The position numbers and the translations under genes are program-made. Source: DATNPH01 sp036703315 (GTDB lineage Bacteria; Cyanobacteriota; Cyanobacteriia; Cyanobacteriales; Coleofasciculaceae). From it: 64,000 nt of DNA. Numbering within the stretch: the first letter of the stretch is position 1; every line of letters begins with the position of its first letter. This document shows, one piece after another, positions 58,706 to 64,000 of this stretch. The notes under the pieces are model-generated. The model did not search any database. It saw only the letters and a list, made by a program, of their open reading frames with translations, and had not been told where the DNA came from. The stretch spans positions 34,533 to 98,532 of the forward strand of contig DATNPH010000026.1 of NCBI GenBank assembly GCA_036703315.1. The letters are read 5' to 3'.

Positions 58706-59815
58706 TCAGAACGTTACCACGCTACGGATGGACTCGCCTTTATGCATTAAATCAAAAGCGTCATTAATTTGCTCTACAGGCATCACATGGGTAATCAGAT
58801 CATCAATATTGATCTTGCCTTCCATGTACCAGTCAACAATTTTTGGAACATCTGTACGCCCTCTTGCGCCACCGAAGGCTGAACCCTTCCAAACACGCCC
58901 GGTAACTAGTTGAAATGGGCGAGTGCGAATTTCCTCACCCGCAGCCGCAACACCAATAATTACGCTGACACCCCAACCTTTGTGACAGCACTCCAAGGCT
59001 TGGCGCATCACATTGACATTGCCGATGCACTCGAAGCTGTAATCCGCACCACCTTTAGTTAAATCAACCAGGTATTGCACTAAATCGCCTTCGACTTCCT
59101 GGGGATTCACAAAATCAGTCATGCCGAATTTTTCAGCCAGCGCTCTCTTTGCCGGATTGATGTCAACTCCCACAATTTGGCTCGCCCCAACCAGTCGCGC
59201 TCCCTGGATAACATTAAGACCAATGCCACCCAGTCCAAAAACCACAACTCTTGCTCCAGGTTCAACTTTTGCCGTGTAGATGACTGCGCCGATACCAGTT
59301 GTGACACCGCAGCCGATGTAGCAGACTTTATCGAAGGGAGCATCCTCACGAATTTTGGCGACAGCGATTTCAGGTAGCACTGTATAGTTAGCGAAGGTGG
59401 ATGTCCCCATATAGTGATGGAGCATTTTTCCATTAATAGAGAAGCGACTGCTGCCATCAGGCATCAAACCTCGCCCCTGCGTGGTACGGATGGCTTGACA
59501 CAGATTAGTCTTGCGACTCAGGCAGTATTCACACTGACGGCATTCAGGCGTATAGAGGGGGATGACATGGTCGCCTGGTTTCACACTGGTCACACCTTCA
59601 CCAACCTCCACGACAACGCCAGCGCCTTCATGTCCAAGGATTGCTGGGAATAGCCCTTCAGGATCTTTGCCAGAGAGGGTGTAAGCATCGGTATGGCAGA
59701 TTCCAGTTGCTTTGATTTCAATCATCACCTCACCAGCCTGCGGTCCCTCCAACTGAACCGTTTCAAGGGTTAACGGCTTGCCTGCTTCAAAAGCTACTGC
59801 TGCTTTTACGTCCAC
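58706..59815 (-). CDS. Class III alcohol dehydrogenase (glutathione-dependent formaldehyde dehydrogenase)
   Basis: A 369-residue zinc enzyme of the FrmA/AdhC family that oxidises S-hydroxymethylglutathione and reduces S-nitrosoglutathione. GTG 59815 is preceded by GGAGG; further upstream is not conserved. The catalytic zinc is bound by Cys in ATGICHTDAYTLSG, His in GHEGAGVVVEVG and Cys in CYIGCGVTTG. The structural zinc uses CRQCEYCLSRKTNLC. The NAD fold is VFGLGGIGLNVIQGARLVGA. The length and substrate-binding residues fit class III. No detox partner gene is seen. Confidence 0.95.
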   Translation of the reverse strand: MDVKAAVAFEAGKPLTLETVQLEGPQAGEVMIEIKATGICHTDAYTLSGKDPEGLFPAILGHEGAGVVVEVGEGVTSVKPGDHVIPLYTPECRQCEYCLSRKTNLCQAIRTTQGRGLMPDGSSRFSINGKMLHHYMGTSTFANYTVLPEIAVAKIREDAPFDKVCYIGCGVTTGIGAVIYTAKVEPGARVVVFGLGGIGLNVIQGARLVGASQIVGVDINPAKRALAEKFGMTDFVNPQEVEGDLVQYLVDLTKGGADYSFECIGNVNVMRQALECCHKGWGVSVIIGVAAAGEEIRTRPFQLVTGRVWKGSAFGGARGRTDVPKIVDWYMEGKINIDDLITHVMPVEQINDAFDLMHKGESIRSVVTF

Positions 59816-60008
59816 AATTCCCTCCTGTCTAGTAGCTGCCAACAGGAATTCTAACAAACTAAAAAGAGCTTTTTTTAATACTAATTAAAAGAGAATTCAG
59901 TAAATAAATATTGATTGTAGTAATTTTCTATTGATTGCAGCACATCGAAATCAATTAATTTTTTATTTTGAAGATTCTCAGTACATGAGACATTAATAAT
60001 TCAAGCTT

Positions 60009-60368
60009 ATGAATATTTTGAGCAAAATGTTACTAATCAAGGTTCTTCGCTCTCTATTCTATTTTCTGCTAGCTGGCTTATTTGAAATAGGAGGAGGTTA
60101 CCTGATGTGGCTATGGTTGAAAGAAGGAAAGAGTATTTGGTTGGGTGTACTGGGAGGATTTATCCTAGTTCTTTATGGAATTGTACCGACTTTGCAGCCT
60201 GCCGCCAACTTTGGACGAGTTTATGCCGCCTATGGTGGTGTCTTCATTGTGCTTTCTATCTTATGGGGCTGGAAAATTGATGGGGTAAGACCTGACAAGT
60301 TTGATGTATTAGGCAGCTGGATTACTCTACTAGGTGTTTTGATAATCATGTACGCACCTAGAAGTTGA
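60009..60368 (+). CDS. YnfA family small membrane protein
   Basis: A 119-residue protein of the YnfA (UPF0060) family with four membrane helices, related in shape to the small multidrug-resistance transporters. Visible blocks: LAGLFEIGGGYLMWLWLKEGK near residue 20 and LQPAANFGRVYAAYGGVFIV near 60, with GVRPDKFDVLGSWITLLG before the last helix. The start may be ATG 60009 or ATG 60027. The substrate is unknown. It is divergent from the formaldehyde dehydrogenase gene. Confidence 0.9.
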   Translation: MNILSKMLLIKVLRSLFYFLLAGLFEIGGGYLMWLWLKEGKSIWLGVLGGFILVLYGIVPTLQPAANFGRVYAAYGGVFIVLSILWGWKIDGVRPDKFDVLGSWITLLGVLIIMYAPRS

Positions 60369-60881
60369 AAACAGCTAAGCTTCGTCCGCTTAGGCTTATA
60401 TGGTGAGTTTGGGACTTATGGTGGCTTGAACGTTGAGGAAACGATTCGCTTGACAATCGCATCTCGGGAAAATACGGTTTGTTGGAATAGCAAACGGTGT
60501 GACAAGATGAGGCGAAGGACACTACCGCGTCCCATTGCGCCATAAGCCTAACGGCATGCTGCGCGATCAGTTTCGCTGGTGCCATAGGCAATCGCACTTC
60601 CCGAAACAGCCGCACTCGACTTACGCCCCAAAATTGCTGTTGTTAAATCAGCACACAGCTTAGAGGAATTGCAGCCCAATTGTGCCGTACCCGCCAAAAT
60701 TGATGAAATATCAGTCTTAATCTGGCCACATCAGCTCCTATCACAGCCAATATTTGAGTTACACATAGCCATAGGGAATATGGAGACAATCAAGCTAAAG
60801 TTAATAAATAGATAAACTAAATAGATAAACTAAATAGATAAACTTTTCCACCTATTAGGGGAATTGACGGCGAAGAAACTC
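60369..60881. other. Spacer upstream of map with tandem repeat
   Basis: About 510 bp. The minus strand between about 60560 and 60720 has a weakly protein-like frame (for example CADLTTAILGRKSSAAVSGS) that ends in stops on both sides and may be a relic. A 13-bp tandem repeat lies at 60805-60843. No intact gene was seen. Confidence 0.45.
60805..60843 (+). repeat. 13-bp tandem repeat, three copies
   Basis: TAAATAGATAAAC occurs three times in perfect tandem just before the methionine aminopeptidase gene, 39 bp upstream of its ATG. It could vary in number and change promoter or leader spacing. Confidence 0.9.
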
Positions 60882-61670
60882 ATGACATCTGAAACTATTG
60901 TTCTATTATCAAGCCGAGAAATAGAAAAAATGCGTCAGGCAGGACGCTTAGGGGCTGAACTATTAGACCATCTAGAACCGATGGTAAAGCCTGGAGTAAG
61001 TACATTAGACCTTAATGACGAGGCAGAACGCTGGACAAGGGCTCATGGGGCAAAAAGCGCTCCCCTAGGCTATCATGGCTTTCCCAAGTCCATCTGCACC
61101 AGTGTCAATGAGGTAGTCTGTCATGGCATCCCCCATGCTAAACAAATACTCCAGGATGGCGACATCATAAATATTGATGTAACGCCGATTCTTGAGGGCT
61201 ACCACGGCGACACATCCAAAACTTTCTTCGTTGGCACGCCCTCCCCAGTCGCACAAAAGCTTGTTGACGTGACACAAGAGTGTTTAAGAAGAGGTATCGC
61301 AGAAGTTAAGCCAGGAGCACGCATTGGGGATATTGGTGCAGCAATTCAGGAGTATGCTGAAGCACAGGGCTTTTCAGTAGTGCGAGACTTTGTGGGACAT
61401 GGCGTCAGCCATATTTTCCATACTGCCCCCCAAGTTCCTCACTATGGCACCAGAGGCAAGGGAAAGCGTCTCCGCCCTGGTATGGTTTTTACAATCGAGC
61501 CGATGATTAACGAAGGCACATGGGAAGTTGAAGTTCTTGCTGACAAGTGGACAGCTGTTACAAAAGACCGTAAGCTTTCTGCCCAATTTGAACATACACT
61601 GGCAGTCACTGAGGACGGAGTCGAAATCCTTACTGTCACTAAAGAGCGAATCCCGGTCATTTCCGCTTAA
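60882..61670 (+). CDS. map: Type I methionine aminopeptidase
   Basis: A 262-residue enzyme that removes the initiator Met from nascent proteins. ATG 60882 is preferred over TTG 60864. The five metal ligands are visible: Asp in NIDVTPILEG, Asp in GYHGDTSKTF, His in FVGHGVSHIFH, Glu in MVFTIEPMI and Glu in AQFEHTLAVTE. The substrate-site sequence VCHGIP carries the conserved His. The enzyme lacks the zinc-finger extension of eukaryotic type Ib. A rho-independent terminator follows at 61689-61735. Cyanobacteria often carry several map genes, so this may be one paralogue. Confidence 0.96.
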   Translation: MTSETIVLLSSREIEKMRQAGRLGAELLDHLEPMVKPGVSTLDLNDEAERWTRAHGAKSAPLGYHGFPKSICTSVNEVVCHGIPHAKQILQDGDIINIDVTPILEGYHGDTSKTFFVGTPSPVAQKLVDVTQECLRRGIAEVKPGARIGDIGAAIQEYAEAQGFSVVRDFVGHGVSHIFHTAPQVPHYGTRGKGKRLRPGMVFTIEPMINEGTWEVEVLADKWTAVTKDRKLSAQFEHTLAVTEDGVEILTVTKERIPVISA

Positions 61671-61688
61671 GTTCCAGATGAAAGCAAA

Positions 61689-61735
61689 ATGGCACTAAGT
61701 TAAGAAAGTACTCTCTTAGCTTAGTGCCATTTTTA
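61689..61735 (+). terminator. Rho-independent terminator of map
   Basis: ATGGCACTAAG at 61689-61699 pairs exactly with CTTAGTGCCAT at 61720-61730, followed by five Ts. The 20-nt loop itself may fold. It lies 19 bp after the map stop. Confidence 0.8.
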
Positions 61736-62024
61736 TAAAGAACAAAAATACTTCCTGATCTTTATCCTAAAAGAAGGGATTTAAAAGGTGTAAGGAGTTC
61801 AGGAGAATGAAATATAAGTTATGGTTGCACGGCATTGTCGTGGTTCTGCCATGCAAAGATAAAGCGAAGTGGTATAAGACATGAGCTTTTCAAAATACAG
61901 TAGAGCTGAAGAGTTCAGTGCGAGGAAATATTTCCTAACAAAACTAGCCACAGCAACAATAGGAGGAATACACCAAAAATTAAAAAACTAGGTGTTTACG
62001 ACGCTTGAACAGGACGCTATATTC
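61736..62024. other. Spacer before the TPR gene
   Basis: About 290 bp with no gene. It should hold the promoter of the TPR gene. AGGAGG occurs near 61961, too far from the start to be its ribosome site. Confidence 0.4.
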
Positions 62025-62495
62025 ATGACCGAACCATCAATTGATTCATTACTAGAAGAGTTGAAAAACCCTGACGAAAACATCCGTAAATGGGCAACCA
62101 CAGAACTCTGGAGAATTTGGTTTAATCAAAAAGGAAAATATGGAATTGAGCTAATTGAGCGTAGCCAAATCATGTTTGAAGTTGGAGAAACCACACAAGC
62201 TGAAGCCTTGCTCACACAACTTATTCAGGAACATCCTGATTTCGCGGAAGCTTGGAATCGACGTGGTGTCCTCTACTACATGCTTGGAGAGTACAAAAAG
62301 TCAAAAAATGACTGTGAGCAAGTGATTAAACTCAATCCTGTTCATTTTGGTGCACTCCACGGTCTCGGTCTGTGCCATGCTGCCTTGGGAAATTATAGAG
62401 CCGCGATTCAATCGTTCCAAAAAGCTCTAGAAATTCAACCCTATGCTGTGGCTAATCAAAGATTGATTCTCGAATGTACAGCACGGTTAAGCTAA
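62025..62495 (+). CDS. TPR-repeat protein
   Basis: A 156-residue protein. ATG 62025 (MTEPSIDSLLEELKNPD) is chosen over an upstream ATG 33 bases away whose peptide is unlike the family. Three tetratricopeptide units run from about residue 45: GETTQAEALLTQLIQEHPDF, AWNRRGVLYYMLGEYKKSKND and GLGLCHAALGNYRAAIQSFQK (the last in parts). Such proteins act as protein-binding scaffolds. The N-terminal part may be HEAT-like (NPDENIRKWATTELWRIW). No partner is indicated. Confidence 0.85.
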   Translation: MTEPSIDSLLEELKNPDENIRKWATTELWRIWFNQKGKYGIELIERSQIMFEVGETTQAEALLTQLIQEHPDFAEAWNRRGVLYYMLGEYKKSKNDCEQVIKLNPVHFGALHGLGLCHAALGNYRAAIQSFQKALEIQPYAVANQRLILECTARLS

Positions 62496-62555
62496 GAAAA
62501 AAACTTTAATTTAAATCCTCCTAGTTTGCCAGGAGTTAGGTGCAATAGTAGACCA

Positions 62556-62620
62556 GTGAAGTACCCACACATGATGCTTCGCATTCAGTCTGGGCTTCCC
62601 GTTTCATCCGCCGTTACCGC
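62556..62620 (-). mobile_element. Possible IS200/IS605 right-end remnant, second
   Basis: On the minus strand the sequence GGATGAAACGGGAAGCCCAG leads into a loop and then GTGTGGGTACTTCACTGG. Arms AGCCCAGAC and GTGTGGGT pair with one mismatch. The pattern resembles the right end of tnpB-bearing elements in cyanobacteria and is unlike the candidate near 43914. No transposase frame remains. By recall only. Confidence 0.35.
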
Positions 62621-62775
62621 TATGCCGTTAGCGCAGCTTCTTGGTCTTACACAGCGTCCGGAGATTTGATAAGCCGTCTTATCCTTACTCCCACAACACC
62701 CCATGATGTTGTCCGGACAGTTGCCCCACTTCCTGAGGCAGATATCTTACCAACTGTAGTTTTACGCAGATTTAG

Positions 62776-63756
62776 ATGTACAGCAGCACTGTTCTCTCCC
62801 CTCTGTGCCAGTTACCACCCCCACTACAACCGGGGGATTTATTGCGAGTGATTGCTCCGAGTGGAGCTTTGCGAGAGTTTGAGGCATTTCAAAAGGGTGT
62901 GGAGATTTGGCGATCGCGGGGGTACACAATTGAACTGCAAGCCAACTGGGATGTTAGGGAAGGCTATCTAGCGGGTAAAGACAGTGAACGACGCTACCAA
63001 TTAGCAGAAGCTTGGCAAGACCCCGAATGTAAAGGCATTCTCTGTACCAGAGGCGGTTATGGTAGCGCCAGAATCCTAGAAGACTGGACATGGTTAGCGG
63101 GAGACGAGTTGAAGGTTGAAAGTTCAAACCAGCCTCTTAACCGACAACCTGCCAACCCTCAACCTTCAACCCCCAAATGGCTCATTGGCTTTTCTGACAT
63201 CACCGGCTTGCTGTGGAGTCTCACTGGCGTAGGCATCTCCGGTGTGCATGGTCCAGTACTAACGACTTTAGCGGCTGAACCAGAGTGGTCAATCAATCGA
63301 TTGTTTGATTGGGTGGAAGGACACCCCCTCGCACCCATTAGGGGCGTTGGCTGGGGTGGTGGTAAGGTTAGTGGTATTCTGCTGCCAGCCAATCTCACTG
63401 TTGCAACACATTTGCTGGGAACACCAGTACAACCCCGACTGGATGGCGTTATCCTTGCATTGGAAGATGTCACAGAGGCTCCCTACCGTATTGACCGGAT
63501 GCTGACTCAGTGGCGGATGAGTGGAGCTTTTAAAGGGGTTCGAGGTATTGCGCTAGGGCGTTTTAGCCGCTGTTATCCACCAAAGGATGTGCCAAGCTGG
63601 ACTGTAGAAGAGGTATTGCGCGATCGCCTAAATGACCTTGGCATTCCGATTGTGTCTGACCTCCCCTTCGGTCACGAGGGTGTCAATGCAGTACTCCCTG
63701 TAGGACAGCCAGTTCAGCTAGATGCTGACACAGGTACTCTCAGCTGGGAAACTTGA
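62776..63756 (+). CDS. LD-carboxypeptidase (S66 family)
   Basis: A 326-residue serine peptidase of the LdcA (MEROPS S66) family, which removes the terminal D-Ala from murein tetrapeptides during cell-wall recycling. Landmarks: PGDLLRVIAPSGALREFEAF near residue 18, LCTRGGYGSARILEDW near 90, the nucleophile Ser in LIGFSDITGLLW near 138, Glu in ILALEDVTEAPYRIDRML and His in LPFGHEGVNAVLPVG. About 20 residues of repeat-derived sequence (near residues 113-132) sit just before the nucleophile strand. ATG 62776; a few residues of the N-terminus are uncertain. Confidence 0.92.
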   Translation: MYSSTVLSPLCQLPPPLQPGDLLRVIAPSGALREFEAFQKGVEIWRSRGYTIELQANWDVREGYLAGKDSERRYQLAEAWQDPECKGILCTRGGYGSARILEDWTWLAGDELKVESSNQPLNRQPANPQPSTPKWLIGFSDITGLLWSLTGVGISGVHGPVLTTLAAEPEWSINRLFDWVEGHPLAPIRGVGWGGGKVSGILLPANLTVATHLLGTPVQPRLDGVILALEDVTEAPYRIDRMLTQWRMSGAFKGVRGIALGRFSRCYPPKDVPSWTVEEVLRDRLNDLGIPIVSDLPFGHEGVNAVLPVGQPVQLDADTGTLSWET

Positions 63757-63867
63757 AAATGGCGAGTAGGGAGTGGTGAGTAGCCAGTAGTAAGTAGGGG
63801 GAAAAGATTTTCATCGCTTCTTTGTGCGTAAAGCTCATGGCGTCTCATAGGAAGAAGCAATAAACTA

Positions 63868-63899
63868 CCAGCCCTTACTTCGTGGAAGGGCTGGTTTTT
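63868..63899 (+). terminator. Rho-independent terminator
   Basis: CCAGCCCTT at 63868-63876 pairs with AAGGGCTGG at 63886-63894, followed by five Ts. It lies 112 bp after the LD-carboxypeptidase stop. The intervening DNA contains the short GAGTAGGGAGTGGTGAGTAG-type repeat of cyanobacteria (about 63764-63800). Confidence 0.8.
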
Positions 63900-64000
63900 G
63901 CATCCAGCCCAATAAGTTCTGATTTTTGGCGCTTCTTTTGCCCTAGTTGCTTCTGACTTCCTGTTTGCTTGCGCTTACAGGTATCAGAAGTAGAGCTAGA

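Overview
This window is chromosomal DNA from a cyanobacterium, most likely a filamentous Microcoleus/Coleofasciculus-type organism; the genus is inference. Evidence: the palindrome GCGATCGC (HIP1) recurs throughout (for example at 45-52), and there are cyanobacterial or plastid-type genes: CRR6, DesB desaturase, Ycf35, Ycf46, a high-light-inducible protein, group 1 sigma factor, ApcF of the phycobilisome core, MiaE and a pterin glucosyltransferase. Most content is ordinary core metabolism in short single-gene or two-gene units, with long AT-rich spacers carrying repeats.

Layout. 1-5.8 kb: CRR6 (cut by the window edge), GT9 glycosyltransferase, ispD, an exported GH5 hydrolase, endonuclease V and the omega-3 desaturase desB. 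6.2-7.7 kb: a decay zone with two copies of a SAM methyltransferase gene, one internally deleted and the other stopped by a TAA, and a scrap of a Tn3-type transposase. 7.8-16.7 kb: ycf35, ycf46, a 1085-residue protein related to phosphorylase kinase alpha/beta, hli, sigA and a polysaccharide deacetylase. 16.7-24 kb: lipoprotein, an alpha/beta hydrolase lacking usual catalytic residues, DUF4330 protein, M48 protease, PPP phosphatase, miaE and a GNAT. 24.2-30.5 kb: gltB and gltD (NADPH-type glutamate synthase), whose GC-rich codon use differs from the surroundings. 30.5-41 kb: small proteins, ChaB-like protein, AEC transporter, VanY, M41-like membrane protease, diguanylate cyclase, methyltransferase, glnA with a distal NtcA-type site, and apcF. 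41-52 kb: a signalling island (GAF protein, double-receiver hybrid kinase, DivK-like regulator, receiver-adenylate cyclase, receiver-PAS kinase). 52-56 kb: ffh, rpsP, KH protein and phoH, a translation and protein-targeting group. 56-64 kb: small exported proteins, recX, pterin glucosyltransferase, glutathione-dependent formaldehyde dehydrogenase, YnfA, methionine aminopeptidase, TPR protein and LD-carboxypeptidase.

glnA and gltBD together supply the complete GS-GOGAT route, although they are about 7 kb apart and on opposite strands. The signalling island probably links phosphorelay to cAMP. VanY, LdcA and the NodB-type deacetylase point to envelope remodelling.

No tRNA, rRNA, intact transposase or convincing CRISPR array was seen. 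The most unusual signals are the two methyltransferase copies sharing the same nonsense codon, two families of TA-flanked MITE-like elements, two possible orphan IS605-type ends, three in-frame insertions of repeat-like DNA into enzyme genes, and a strong orphan terminator at 31475-31502. I did not find a clearly new multi-gene system. Everything here was read by eye from sequence; family names rest on recognised motifs, not on searches.
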